From assembly GCA_963695805.1 (NCBI GenBank), contig CAVOHV010000002.1, positions 372,001-436,000 on the forward strand: DNA of 64,000 bases. The letters run 5' to 3'. A program made the translations under genes and the position numbers. Of this stretch, positions 24,822 to 33,275 are shown one piece after another (within the stretch, counting starts at the first letter, position 1; the number at the start of each line of letters is the position of its first letter). This stretch comes from DASUPK01 sp963695805. GTDB lineage: Bacteria; Actinomycetota; Thermoleophilia; Solirubrobacterales; 70-9. The notes beneath the pieces were generated by a model that ran no database searches, was not told the origin of the DNA, and saw only the letters and a program-made list of their open reading frames with translations.

Positions 24822-25346
24822 ATGCAGGTCCGAACGCGCATGTGCACCAGCCTCGACGGCTACATCTCCAACGCCGACGGTCTGCCGGTGCAGCTCTCCG
24901 ATCCTGAATTCGATCCCGAGGCCTACGGATTCGTCGAGCTCCAGGCGAACAGCGACGCGGTGCTGATGGGACACACGACGCTAATGCCGGCCCTCGAGGT
25001 CGCCGACCAATGGCCGTGGTCGGACGTCGACGTGTTCGTGCTCGCGTCGGAGCGCCCAGCCGGGACTCCCGATGACGTCTTGATCGAGAGCGATCCCGAG
25101 CGGCTGCTGGAGCGCGTCCGCGAGGCCAATCGCGGCGGCGACGTTCATTTGATCGGCGGCCCCACCACGATCGAGACCTACCGGCAGCGCGGGGCGATCG
25201 ATGAGTTCGGATTGGTCGTCCTCCCGATCTTGGCCGGTGAGGGGATGCAGCTCACTCCCTCCCTCCGGACCGACGAGAGGCTGACGCTGAAGAGCGAGCG
25301 GGTTCTCCCGCACGGCGCCGTCGAGCTCCTCTACGAGAGCCCCTGA
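24822..25346 (+). CDS. dihydrofolate-reductase-like (RibD C-terminal) protein
   Basis: A 174-residue RibD_C-type reductase. It starts VRTRMCTSLDGYISNADGL and has VDVFVLASERPAGTP, VHLIGGPTTIETYRQRGAID and VLPILAGEGMQLTPSLRTDE. AAAGGAG precedes the ATG. One base separates its stop from the following FAD-oxidase ATG, so the two enzymes are co-translated. Diverged homolog of 21102-21683. Substrate unknown. Confidence 0.88.
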   Translation: MQVRTRMCTSLDGYISNADGLPVQLSDPEFDPEAYGFVELQANSDAVLMGHTTLMPALEVADQWPWSDVDVFVLASERPAGTPDDVLIESDPERLLERVREANRGGDVHLIGGPTTIETYRQRGAIDEFGLVVLPILAGEGMQLTPSLRTDERLTLKSERVLPHGAVELLYESP

Positions 25347-25347
25347 G

Positions 25348-26694
25348 ATGGCCGAGCTGATCGAGGAATTGCGCGGAGCGCTGACGGGCGACGTCCTCGA
25401 GCCGTCCGACCGCGAATACGAGCGGGCCCGCCTCAGTTTCAACCTGCTGATCGACCGGCGACCCGCGGCGATCGCGCGGTGCGTCGACGCCGACGACGTG
25501 GCTGTCGCACTCGCCTTTGCGCAGTCGAATGACCTCGAGATCGCCGTGCGAGGCGGCGGCCACAACCCGGCCGGGCACTGCGCGGTGGACGACGGGCTGG
25601 TGATCGACCTCTCGCGGATGCGGGAGATCGAGGTCGATCCCGAGGCGGGCATCGCCCGCTCTGGCGGAGGCGCCACCTGGCTCGACTTCGACGCGGCCAC
25701 CCAGCAGCACGGTCTCGTCACGCCCGGCGGCGTGGTCGGATCGACCGGCGTCACCGGACTCACCCTCGGCGGCGGCATCGGCCACCTCACCGCCCAGCAC
25801 GGTCTCACCTGCGACAACCTGATCGGCGCGGAGGTCGTCACTCCGGCCGGCGAGGTCGTCCGTGCGGGCACGGAGGGAGATCCGGAGCTGCTCTGGGGGC
25901 TGCGTGGGGGAGGGGGCAACTTCGGCGTAGTGACCCGGGCCGAGTTCCGGCTCCACCCGCTGGAGCGCGTCGTCGGCGGCCGCCTTCGCTACGAGGGCGA
26001 GTCGGTGCGCGACGCCCTCCGCGCTTTCCGGGACATCGACGGCTGGGCCGGCAATGACTTCGCCTGCCAGTCGCAGCTCGTCATCGGCGAGTCAATGGAG
26101 GCCGCGCTCGTGGTGCTCCCCTGCTGGACGGGCGAGGGGAGCGAGCCCAAGGAGCTCGAGGCTCTGCGTTCGGCGCCAGGGCTCGTCGACGACACGGTCC
26201 ATCCGCGGAGCTTCCTCGAGCAGCAGAAGGAGTTCGACCCGGCCTACGGCGTCGACCGGAACTACTGGAAGGGCCACTTCGTCCACGAGTTCCCGGATGA
26301 GCTGATCGATGCTCTTGTCGAGAGCCTGACCGCTCTCGGCCGCCCTCCCGGCGAGATCCTGTTCGAGTCGCTTCGCGGCGCCCCCAAGGACGTCGATCCC
26401 GACAGCGCCGCCCTCGGCTATCGAGACGCCGCCTTCAATATCAGCGTGATGGCGAACTGGACCGATCCCACCCAAGACGAAGAGGGCATCGCCTGGGCCC
26501 GCGAGACCGCCGCCGCGATCGAGCCCTGGTCAGTGAGCGGCGGCTACGCGAACTACATGCAGGCCGACGAGCCCCTCGACCGCGTGCGCGCCGCCTTCGG
26601 GCCCAAGAACTTCGAGCGCCTCCGGGCGCTGAAGTCCCGCTACGACGCAGACAACGTCCTGCGCAGGAACCAAAACATCCCGCCCTTGCCCTGA
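25348..26694 (+). CDS. FAD-linked oxidoreductase (berberine bridge enzyme-like)
   Basis: A 448-residue flavoprotein with His-type flavin attachment motif AVRGGGHNPAGHCAVDDGLV, GLTLGGGIGHLTAQHGLTCD, LLWGLRGGGGNFGVVTRAEF and C-terminal YDADNVLRRNQNIPP. As in the paralog at 22696, the second (Cys) attachment site is missing. Follows the DHFR-like gene with a single intervening base. The duplicated pairing of DHFR-like plus FAD-oxidase genes in 21-27 kb suggests related oxidative chemistry, but no pathway can be named. Confidence 0.93.
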   Translation: MAELIEELRGALTGDVLEPSDREYERARLSFNLLIDRRPAAIARCVDADDVAVALAFAQSNDLEIAVRGGGHNPAGHCAVDDGLVIDLSRMREIEVDPEAGIARSGGGATWLDFDAATQQHGLVTPGGVVGSTGVTGLTLGGGIGHLTAQHGLTCDNLIGAEVVTPAGEVVRAGTEGDPELLWGLRGGGGNFGVVTRAEFRLHPLERVVGGRLRYEGESVRDALRAFRDIDGWAGNDFACQSQLVIGESMEAALVVLPCWTGEGSEPKELEALRSAPGLVDDTVHPRSFLEQQKEFDPAYGVDRNYWKGHFVHEFPDELIDALVESLTALGRPPGEILFESLRGAPKDVDPDSAALGYRDAAFNISVMANWTDPTQDEEGIAWARETAAAIEPWSVSGGYANYMQADEPLDRVRAAFGPKNFERLRALKSRYDADNVLRRNQNIPPLP

Positions 26695-26759
26695 ACAGGG
26701 TACGGTGGTCCGAGAGCTGGATCTTCCCGATCCGCCTCGACTCCTAGGGAAGGAACCCG

Positions 26760-27290
26760 ATGCGAACTGCTCGCGTAGTGGGGCTGGCGACGATGACCTG
26801 CGCCGCCCTCGCTCTCCTTGCCGGCTCGACCTCGGCCAAGGACCCGAAGTGGGTCGGTCCGGTCAACCAGCCGCCGGGGGGTGGGACATTCGGACAGGCC
26901 ACCATCGAGCTCAAGGTCCATTTCGGGCGCAAGACGCACGGCAGCAAGAAGTTCGTGCCGAAGTCGCTCATGGCGAAGTTGACCAACGTCTACTACACGT
27001 GTGCCGACGGCCAGATCTACTACCCGTCCGTGGGTGGCGGAGATGCATCGACGAGCACGCACATCTCTTTCGAGGAGACGATCTTCGTCAAGAAAAACAA
27101 GAAGTTCGGGGTGACTGACAGCAGCAGCGGCGACACCGACAGCGGCAGCCTGAGCATCACGGGCAAGTTCCACGGCCGCACCGCAAGCGGCACGATCCAC
27201 ATGGAGAACCACCGCAACGACGGATCCAACCACGGTGACTACCTCACCTGCGACAGCGGCGTCTTGAGCTGGACGGCGTCGGCGCCTTAG
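26760..27290 (+). CDS. secreted protein of unknown function
   Basis: A 176-residue protein with signal peptide MRTARVVGLATMTCAALALL and AxA cleavage site (STSA). The mature part is beta-rich and polar: TIELKVHFGRKTHGSKKFVP, LTNVYYTCADGQIYYP, SGSLSITGKFHGRTASGTIH, and two Cys (about 81 and 167) that may pair. The layout resembles small secreted beta-barrel proteins seen in actinobacteria. No function assigned. It stands alone after the FAD-oxidase and convergent with the metallopeptidase-like gene. Confidence 0.7.
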   Translation: MRTARVVGLATMTCAALALLAGSTSAKDPKWVGPVNQPPGGGTFGQATIELKVHFGRKTHGSKKFVPKSLMAKLTNVYYTCADGQIYYPSVGGGDASTSTHISFEETIFVKKNKKFGVTDSSSGDTDSGSLSITGKFHGRTASGTIHMENHRNDGSNHGDYLTCDSGVLSWTASAP

Positions 27291-27301
27291 CCCAGCTGGG
27301 A

Positions 27302-27874
27302 TCAGAGCCCGAGCCCGCGCACGCCGGACTCGCCCCAGCCAAGGTGGTGCGCGAGCTCATGCTTCACCACCCGCTCGACCTGCGCCCGAAGCAGGTCCGG
27401 GTCGTGCCCGAAGTCGCGCTCCAGGGTGTCCTGGTAGATCACGATGCGGTCGGGATAGATGTCGCGCGCGACGGTGCCGCCCATGTACATCCCATAGGCG
27501 CGGTGCTCATGCCCGAGGTTCGAGATCACCACCGGCGTGTCCTCCAGCAGCGCCTGGAAATCCGGCGGGAGATCGTCGATCGCCTCGATCACCAGCAGAT
27601 CGAACTCGCTCGGCGGATAGTCGGGAGCCGGCATGGCGGCGAGCGCCTCACTCCTGTCGACGAGCTTCCGGAACTCGGGCTCGGGCATCTCCCTGCCGAT
27701 TGCCATTGTCGTCGCCCACGCAGTGATCAGCACGATCGCGACCGCCCCGACCACGATCGTCATCAGCCCGCCGAGGTGGGCGAATGACGGCGGGTTGAAG
27801 AACATGAGGAGGCACCCGGCGATGAAGGCGGCGAAGGCCGTGGCCCGCAGCGGAGGAACGAGGATCTCCCTCAT
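27302..27874 (-). CDS. membrane-anchored zincin-like metallopeptidase-family protein
   Basis: A 190-residue protein with two N-terminal transmembrane helices (about residues 10-28 and 36-58) and a cytosolic domain of the Zincin_1/DUF1025-like type: FDLLVIEAIDDLPPDFQALL, VVISNLGHEHRAYGMYMGG, IVIYQDTLERDFG and the zinc site KHELAHHLGW (HExxH). Family members are small metallopeptidase-like proteins usually without the membrane helices, so the anchor is notable. Substrate unknown. Confidence 0.82.
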   Translation of the reverse strand: MREILVPPLRATAFAAFIAGCLLMFFNPPSFAHLGGLMTIVVGAVAIVLITAWATTMAIGREMPEPEFRKLVDRSEALAAMPAPDYPPSEFDLLVIEAIDDLPPDFQALLEDTPVVISNLGHEHRAYGMYMGGTVARDIYPDRIVIYQDTLERDFGHDPDLLRAQVERVVKHELAHHLGWGESGVRGLGL

Positions 27875-27914
27875 GCACTGAGGTTAGGGAGTGCCCCCGG
27901 GGGGCCTAGCTTTT

Positions 27915-28697
27915 CTACGGCTTGAGCTTCCGCCCGGTCGTGAACAGCCACTGGCTCCAAGCCAGCAGCGCCAGGCACATCGCCGCGACCACCGCGAAGG
28001 CGATCCAGGGGCTGACATCGGAGACGCCGAGGAAGCCGTAACGGATCGTCTCCACGACGTAGAAGAGCGGATTGACGTGGGAGAGCTGCTCCCAGGGGGA
28101 GCCGAGGCGCGAGACCGAGTAGAAGACGCCGCCGAGGAAGGTGAGGGGGAGGATGACGATGTTGTTGATGAAGCTCGTGTGGTCGAAGGTCTCGGCGTAG
28201 ATGCCGACGATCGTGCCAAGGGCCCCGAAGCCGACGACCAGGAGGAGGACGGCGATCACGAGGAAAGCCGGCTGGTTGACCGGCGCGCCGGTGATCGGGA
28301 TCGCAAGGGCCGCGAGCCCGACACCGATGATCAGTGCGCGGAAGGCGCCGCCGATCAGATAGCCGATGTTGACCTGCCAGTGGTAGATCGGCGCGGCGAG
28401 AACATCGTCGATGAAGCGGTCGTTCCGGCCCTGAAAGATCGTGCTCGCGTTGTTGGAGTAGGCGGCCTGCGCCATCGCCATCGCGACCAGGCCGGGGACG
28501 ATGAACTCGTCGTAGTCGAAGCCCTGCACCTGCTTGATCCGGCCGCCGAGGGAGAGGCCGAAGACGACGATGAAGAGCAGGGAGGAGATGACCGGGGCGA
28601 GCGTGGTCTGAGTCCACAGGCGCAGGACGCGGTGGCACTCGCGGCGCGAGAGCCAGAGGAAGCCCTGCCAGGGGTTCGCCTCGACGTGTTCGCTCAT
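27915..28697 (-). CDS. ABC-2 type transporter permease (DrrB-like)
   Basis: A 260-residue permease with six helices. TLAPVISSLLFIVVFGLSLG and the motif DEFIVPGLVAMAMAQAAYSN, IPLTFLGG-like loop VILPLTFLGGVFYSVSRLGS and NPLFYVVETIRYGFLG are diagnostic for the DrrB/NodJ permeases. ATG 28697 (MSEHVEANPWQG) is the true start. No ATPase gene is adjacent; the closest is 32148-32921 on the same strand 3.5 kb upstream, which is a DrrA-type ATPase and may be its partner. Confidence 0.9.
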   Translation of the reverse strand: MSEHVEANPWQGFLWLSRRECHRVLRLWTQTTLAPVISSLLFIVVFGLSLGGRIKQVQGFDYDEFIVPGLVAMAMAQAAYSNNASTIFQGRNDRFIDDVLAAPIYHWQVNIGYLIGGAFRALIIGVGLAALAIPITGAPVNQPAFLVIAVLLLVVGFGALGTIVGIYAETFDHTSFINNIVILPLTFLGGVFYSVSRLGSPWEQLSHVNPLFYVVETIRYGFLGVSDVSPWIAFAVVAAMCLALLAWSQWLFTTGRKLKP

Positions 28698-28728
28698 CGC
28701 AAACACAGTAGCCGTGGCCCCGCGTCCG

Positions 28729-29631
28729 CTACGTAGCCGCGCCGGTGAGGAGGACGGCGATCCGCTCCCCGGTGAGCGTCTCGGGGTGCCGAGCCAGGGC
28801 CGCGACCCCCGCGGCCCCGGCCGGCTCCACCAGCACGCCCAACGAATCAGCGACCAGCGCCATCGCGGCCCGGAGTTCATCGTCATCCACAAGCACCACG
28901 TCGTCGACGAGTTCCAGGACTCGCTCCAGCGACTCAGGCACCGGATCCGTGATCGCGAGTGTTCCGGCGATCGTCCCCTCGCCGGCGACCGAGACCGGCC
29001 GTCGGGCCGCGAAGCTCTGCGCCATGGCGGGGGCGCCGGTCGCGCACACGCCCACGACTCTGGTGTCCGGCCGGCGCGATTTCAGCCAGCGGGCGACGCC
29101 GGTGATCAGCGCTCCGTCGCCCAGCTGTATCGCGGCGGTGTCGATCGGATCCTTCGCAGCCAGCTCGACGCCGATCGTCCCGGCGCCCTCGGCAATGGCG
29201 GGTTCCAGCCCGTCGACCACCAGGTAGCGGCGCTCGCCGTCGGCGGCATATTCGCGGGCGGCCGATTCGGGGCGCTCGTCCACCTCGACCTCGGCGCCGA
29301 GCGCCCGCATGCGGGCGACCTTCCCTTTCGGGGCGTCGGGCCCGACGAAGATCTGGACCGGCGCACCCCGGTCCCGGGCCGCGTACGCAAGCCCCTGCCC
29401 GAAGTTGCCCGCGGTCTCACAGACCCAGGTGAGGGAGGGATCGAGCTCCCGTGCCAGCAGTGAAGTGCCGCGCCCCTTGAAGCTGCCGATCGGGTTGAGG
29501 GTCTCGACCTTGACCACGACTTCACGCCCCAACTCCTCGGAGAGCCGCTCATTGACGAACTGAGGGGTGTCGAGGAACACCGGATCGATCTCGGCGACGG
29601 CCGCCTCGATTCGCGTCAGGGAGAGATCCAT
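28729..29631 (-). CDS. PLP-dependent threonine/serine dehydratase-like enzyme
   Basis: A 300-residue fold-type II PLP enzyme. The PLP lysine lies in LNPIGSFKGRG, the substrate loop in CETAGNFGQGLAYAARDRG, and EPAGAAGVAAL provides the cofactor-ring loop. It resembles threonine ammonia-lyase or serine/threonine dehydratases without an ACT domain; the glycine-rich phosphate loop is poorly conserved (LGDGALITGV). Catabolic deamination of Thr or Ser is likely. Start ATG 29631. Downstream of a VOC gene on the same strand. Confidence 0.85.
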   Translation of the reverse strand: MDLSLTRIEAAVAEIDPVFLDTPQFVNERLSEELGREVVVKVETLNPIGSFKGRGTSLLARELDPSLTWVCETAGNFGQGLAYAARDRGAPVQIFVGPDAPKGKVARMRALGAEVEVDERPESAAREYAADGERRYLVVDGLEPAIAEGAGTIGVELAAKDPIDTAAIQLGDGALITGVARWLKSRRPDTRVVGVCATGAPAMAQSFAARRPVSVAGEGTIAGTLAITDPVPESLERVLELVDDVVLVDDDELRAAMALVADSLGVLVEPAGAAGVAALARHPETLTGERIAVLLTGAAT

Positions 29632-29656
29632 ATTTCGCTCGCGCCACCCCGCGACG

Positions 29657-30001
29657 TCAGGTCTGCCGGTGTGAGACCACGTTGACCATCGTGCCTCCCG
29701 GCTCGCGCAGCATGAACCGGCGGAGGCCCCAGTCCTCGTCGCGCAGCGGGTAGGCGATCTCGTAGCCCAGGTCGATGGCACGGGCGTGGACGGCGTCCAC
29801 GTCATTGACCCCGACCGAGATTCCCGGTGCCGCCGGGTCGTCGTTCGAGATGATCGTTACCTGGGCCGCCGGATTGTCAGGTGAGGCGACGGTCACCCAG
29901 CCCAGATCCATTGTGGGCTCGAAGCCCAGCAGCCGTACGAAGAAATCCTGTGTTTCGTCTGGCCGCTCCGAGCGCAGGTTGGGCACTGCCCTCGAGATCA
30001 A
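29657..30001 (-). CDS. VOC-family (glyoxalase-like) protein
   Basis: A 114-residue protein with the usual VOC order: VPNLRSERPDETQDFFVRLL, GFEPTMDLGWVTVASPDNPA, ISVGVNDVDAVHARAIDLGY and RFMLREPGGTMVNVVSH. Starts at TTG (29999-30001), which overlaps the TGA of a 32-codon ORF upstream (TTGA), or at the GTG five codons later. The family includes glyoxalases, dioxygenases and drug-binding proteins; the set of metal residues is incomplete, so a binding role is possible. Confidence 0.85.
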   Translation of the reverse strand: MISRAVPNLRSERPDETQDFFVRLLGFEPTMDLGWVTVASPDNPAAQVTIISNDDPAAPGISVGVNDVDAVHARAIDLGYEIAYPLRDEDWGLRRFMLREPGGTMVNVVSHRQT

Positions 30002-30096
30002 CGGTCCTCCACTGCCTCGAACCCCAGTGCGGCGGTGTCGATCGCCTCGAACGGCTCCAGCAGCGACCTGACGACCTCCACGTTGCGCTCGGACAT
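29998..30096 (-). CDS. 32-residue ORF resembling the N-terminus of an NTF2/SnoaL-like protein
   Basis: ATG 30096 starts MSERNVEVVRSLLEPFEAID, a beginning typical of SnoaL-like proteins, but the frame stops after TAALGFEAVEDR. The TGA overlaps the VOC start (TTGA). It may be a truncated NTF2-like gene kept as a coupled leader for the VOC gene. The 11-bp distance to the divergent start at 30108 leaves almost no promoter room. Confidence 0.4.
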   Translation of the reverse strand: MSERNVEVVRSLLEPFEAIDTAALGFEAVEDR

Positions 30097-30107
30097 AGGA
30101 TCGGATT

Positions 30108-30509
30108 GTGACTCGCGAGGACGTCGACCGCTGGCTCGCCGACTACGTCGAGGCGTGGAAGACCTACGACCCCGACCAGATCGCGGCGCTCTTCACCGAG
30201 GACATCGCCTATCGCTACCACCCCCACGACGACCCGATTGAGGGCCGCGACGACGTGATCAAGGCGTGGCGGGCCGAGGGTGACCACCCGGAGGCCGGCA
30301 CACGCGACGAGCCCGGCACCTACGAGGCCGAGTACCGCTGCCTCGCCGTCGACGATGACGTAGCGGTCGCCACGGGGGAGAGCTCCTACAAGGAGTCGGC
30401 GGACGGCCCGGTCGTCCGGGTCTACGACAACTGCTTCGTGATGCGGTTCGCCCCCGACGGCCGCTGCCGCGAATTCACCGAGTGGTTCATGCAGAGGAAG
30501 AGCCCGTAG
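30108..30509 (+). CDS. nuclear transport factor 2 (SnoaL)-like protein
   Basis: A 133-residue NTF2-fold protein: DVDRWLADYVEAWKTYDPDQ, IAALFTEDIAYRYHPHDDPI, EGRDDVIKAWRAEGDHPEAG and FVMRFAPDGRCREFTEWFMQ. The cone-shaped cavity is used by ketosteroid isomerases and polyketide cyclases, but catalytic residues cannot be assigned. GTG start at 30108. Other NTF2-like proteins are encoded at 35579 and as the C-terminal domain of the sigma factor. Confidence 0.85.
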   Translation: MTREDVDRWLADYVEAWKTYDPDQIAALFTEDIAYRYHPHDDPIEGRDDVIKAWRAEGDHPEAGTRDEPGTYEAEYRCLAVDDDVAVATGESSYKESADGPVVRVYDNCFVMRFAPDGRCREFTEWFMQRKSP

Positions 30510-30552
30510 GGGCGACCGATCCCAACGCTCTCGGCCGCCCGACGGGTTGCAT

Positions 30553-30807
30553 CTACATCCGCCGGCCGTCGACCGCGATGTAGTTGGCGGCGCTCCCGTT
30601 CGGATTGACGAGGATCACCGGCGACAAACAGGTCGAGGGGACGTCGAACGACTCGTCCCTGATCCCCGCGTCACCATCACGGCTGATCGGCACCTGCCCG
30701 GTCGTCTCCGCGGCCATCGTGTCCAAGTCGGCGCCGCAGTAGAGACAGGCGCTGATCGTGTTGACCGGCCCCGGGGTGCCGTTCCCAGGGGCGACGCCGT
30801 GGAACAT
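30553..30807 (-). CDS. small protein of unknown function with CxxC motif
   Basis: An 84-residue ORF starting at ATG 30807 (MFHGVAPGNGTPGPVNTIS), or 89 residues from the TTG at 30822. It contains SACLYCGADLDTM with a CxxC pair and ends with PVILVNPNGSAANYIAVDGR. The lack of any hydrophobic segment and the orderly composition support a real soluble protein. The frame continues upstream only as an antisense shadow of yccF. Family not recognised. Confidence 0.55.
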   Translation of the reverse strand: MFHGVAPGNGTPGPVNTISACLYCGADLDTMAAETTGQVPISRDGDAGIRDESFDVPSTCLSPVILVNPNGSAANYIAVDGRRM

Positions 30808-30927
30808 CGGGTCGGTGGTCAATGAATTCGCTTCTGTAGTTGCTGGCCTACTCCCCAAAGGAGCTACGGGCGAGGGCACGGATAGGTTTGCTCGTAGAGT
30901 TCGGACGCTCTCACCTGGGGCCTGAAC

Positions 30928-31353
30928 GTGCGAATCGTCCTCAACATCATCTGGCTTGTCTTCGCCGGCCTGTGGGCCACGATTCTCTGGTGCCTCGCCG
31001 GGATCGTGATGTGCGTACTGATCATCACGATCCCCTTCGGAATCCAGGCCTTCAAGATCGCGAGCTTCACCATCTGGCCCTTCGGCCGCACCCTCGTGAA
31101 GCGGCCCGAGGCGGGAGCCGCCTCGGCGATCGGGAACGTGATCTGGTTCGTGCTCGCAGGCTGGTGGCTGGCGATCGCGCACCTGATGACGTCGGTCCTC
31201 CTCGCGATCACGATCATCGGCATCCCGCTCGCCCTGGCAAACCTGAAGCTTGTGATGGTGTCATTGCTGCCCTTCGGGCGAGAAGTAGTGCCCATCAGCG
31301 AGGCAAGAGCTGACGCCCGCGAGGGGCAGAACATCGACTTCGGTTCGCTCTAG
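30928..31353 (+). CDS. yccF: YccF-domain inner membrane protein
   Basis: A 141-residue protein made of two YccF (DUF307) repeats. Each contains hydrophobic helices and the signature TIPFGIQAFKIASFTIWPFG in the first and GIPLALANLKLVMVSLLPFG in the second, the repeated (W/L)PFGR being diagnostic. Role unknown; E. coli YccF has the same architecture. Stands between the small CxxC ORF and the LLM gene. Confidence 0.9.
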   Translation: MRIVLNIIWLVFAGLWATILWCLAGIVMCVLIITIPFGIQAFKIASFTIWPFGRTLVKRPEAGAASAIGNVIWFVLAGWWLAIAHLMTSVLLAITIIGIPLALANLKLVMVSLLPFGREVVPISEARADAREGQNIDFGSL

Positions 31354-31439
31354 CTCTCCGTTTCGGAGAAGGCGGTTAGGCCGGGGACTCCTCGACCTCG
31401 CGCCGACCGCCGGTTCCGCCGCGTGGATAGTGTGACCCG

Positions 31440-32204
31440 GTGAGCGCGAAGCGTGGGATCTTCCTCCCGCCGTTCGACGAGCTGGTCGACCCCAGAACCC
31501 TGGTGGAGCTCGCGCAGGCCGCGGAGGAGCGGGGCTGGGACGGATTCTTCCTCTGGGACCACATCGCATACCGAGCGCCCGTGCGAGCAATCGCCGACCC
31601 CTCGGTTGCGCTGGGGGCGATCGCCAACGCGACGGAGAATCTGCGGCTTGGGCCGATGGTCACCCCGCTTTCGCGGCGGCGTGTGCAGAAAGTGGCCCGG
31701 GAGACGGTGACGCTGGACCGCCTCAGCGACGGGCGCCTGACGTTCGGAGTCGGGCTCGGCGGCGCGGAGGACATCGAGCTGGAGCCGTTCGGGGAGGAGG
31801 TCGACGCACGCAAGCGGGCGCAGATCCTCGACGAAGGCCTGGTGAGGCTGACCGCGTTTTGGGCCGGCGAGTTTGAGCCCCGTCCCGTCCAGGAGCCGCG
31901 CATCCCCGTCTGGGTGGCGGGTCGCTGGCCGAACCGGCGACCCGTGAAGCGCGCAGCCTGCTGGGATGGCCTATTCGTGATCGATCTTGCCGGGCAACCG
32001 GACGCGCTCGAGGAGCTCGCGAATGAGGTTCGCGACCTGCGCGCCGGAAATGACGATCCCTTCGATCTCGTCGTGGAGATCCCCCCCGGCGACGACGCCG
32101 CTCCATGGGAGGCCGCGGGCGCGACCTGGATCCTCACCGACTTCGATTCACTTCAGCCCCGGCTCGCTGACGTGCGCGACGCGATCGACGCCGGCCCGAG
32201 CTGA
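31440..32204 (+). CDS. LLM-class flavin-dependent oxidoreductase
   Basis: A 254-residue TIM-barrel enzyme of the luciferase-like monooxygenase family, often F420- or FMN-dependent in actinobacteria. Motifs: ELAQAAEERGWDGFFLWDHI, LRLGPMVTPLSRRRVQKVAR, TLDRLSDGRLTFGVGLGG and PVWVAGRWPNRRPVKRAACW. GTG start at 31440. Its last 57 bp overlap the convergent ABC ATPase gene, a long overlap even for this compact genome. Substrate unknown. Confidence 0.88.
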   Translation: MSAKRGIFLPPFDELVDPRTLVELAQAAEERGWDGFFLWDHIAYRAPVRAIADPSVALGAIANATENLRLGPMVTPLSRRRVQKVARETVTLDRLSDGRLTFGVGLGGAEDIELEPFGEEVDARKRAQILDEGLVRLTAFWAGEFEPRPVQEPRIPVWVAGRWPNRRPVKRAACWDGLFVIDLAGQPDALEELANEVRDLRAGNDDPFDLVVEIPPGDDAAPWEAAGATWILTDFDSLQPRLADVRDAIDAGPS

Positions 32205-32921
32205 GGCGACGGTCTTCATGTAGACGTCCTCTAGGGTGGCGGCGTCGAAGGTCTCCTTGAGCCCGGCAGCGGTGTCGCGGGCCATGATCCGCCCGTCTCC
32301 GATCAGAGCGATCTCCTCGCAGAGTGCCTCGGCCTCCTCGAGGTAGTGGGTGGTGAGCAGGATCGTCGTCCCGCGTTCGTGCAGGCGGCGGATATAGCGC
32401 CAGAGCTCGTGGCGGAGCTCGAGGTCGACGCCCGCGGTCGGTTCGTCGAGGATCACGAGGCGCGGCTCGTGCAGGAGCGCGCGGGCGAGCAGCAGGCGGC
32501 GGCGCATCCCGCCGGAGAGCTTGGGCGCGCGCACGTCGCGCTTGGCGCGCAGGTCGAAGACGTCGATCATCTCCTCGGCGCGCTCGGAGGCCGCCTCGCC
32601 GCTCATTCCGTAGTAGCCGCCGTGGTAGACGAGGGTCTCGAAGACGGTCAGGAAGCGGTCTAGGTTGGGTTCCTGCTCGGCGATCCCGATCAGCCGGCGC
32701 GCCTCCATCGAATCGCCGGGATGGCCGAACACCGTGATCTCGCCGTCGGTAAGCCGCAGCAGGTTGCAGACCGCGCTGATCAGCGTGGTCTTGCCGGCCC
32801 CGTTCGGTCCGAGCAGGCCGAAGAAGCTGCCGGCCGGCACCTCGAGGTCGAGGGCGTCGAGGGCGAGGGTGCCGTCGTCGTAGCGCTTGGTCAGTTGGCG
32901 CAACTGGAGGGCAGGTGTCAC
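32148..32921 (-). CDS. ABC transporter ATP-binding protein (DrrA-like)
   Basis: A 257-residue ATPase. Walker A GPNGAGKTT, signature LSGGMRRRLLLARALLHEP, Walker B LVILDEPTAGVD and H-loop LLTTHYLEEAEALCEEI are complete. The sequence is of the ABC-2 exporter class. GTG start at 32921. No permease is adjacent; the DrrB-like permease at 27915-28697 is on the same strand and may be the partner. Its 3' end overlaps the LLM gene. Confidence 0.93.
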   Translation of the reverse strand: MTPALQLRQLTKRYDDGTLALDALDLEVPAGSFFGLLGPNGAGKTTLISAVCNLLRLTDGEITVFGHPGDSMEARRLIGIAEQEPNLDRFLTVFETLVYHGGYYGMSGEAASERAEEMIDVFDLRAKRDVRAPKLSGGMRRRLLLARALLHEPRLVILDEPTAGVDLELRHELWRYIRRLHERGTTILLTTHYLEEAEALCEEIALIGDGRIMARDTAAGLKETFDAATLEDVYMKTVASARAGVDRVAHVSEPGLK

Positions 32922-32966
32922 CCCTCCATGATTGCGATTCGCCGGAGCGGGCCCCTCGGAGGCGCC

Positions 32967-33275
32967 TCAGCTCGCCTGGTTCGGCTGGATGACCTCCAGC
33001 AGCGACACCTCGTAGCGCTCCACCGACGCGGTCTCACCGGGCCCGGTGACCTCCTCGCGCACACGGGTCGCCTCGTCCTCGCTCGCCTGCATCGCATCGT
33101 CGTCCTCCCAGATGGAGATCACGACGATGGTTCCGTTCTCCCGGTCGGTGAGGAAGACGACGCCCTTCATCTCATCGGTCTGCCCCGGCTCCGTCGGCAG
33201 CACCCGCCTCTTCGTCCGCAGGTTCTCGTCGATGTTCTCCGGTGCGACCTCGTAGCGGGTTACGCGGGCGTGCAT
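32967..33275 (-). CDS. antibiotic-biosynthesis-monooxygenase-like small protein
   Basis: A 102-residue ferredoxin-like fold protein: MHARVTRYEVAPENIDENLR, MKGVVFLTDRENGTIVVISI and WEDDDAMQASEDEATRVRE fit ABM-domain proteins, which dimerise and may oxidise or bind small aromatics. AGGAGG precedes the ATG. Alone, upstream of the ABC ATPase gene on the same strand. Function uncertain. Confidence 0.7.
   Translation of the reverse strand: MHARVTRYEVAPENIDENLRTKRRVLPTEPGQTDEMKGVVFLTDRENGTIVVISIWEDDDAMQASEDEATRVREEVTGPGETASVERYEVSLLEVIQPNQAS

Noticed and set aside
30808..31182. N-terminal extension of the small CxxC protein
   Set aside because: The upstream part is antisense to yccF and has no protein-like pattern.
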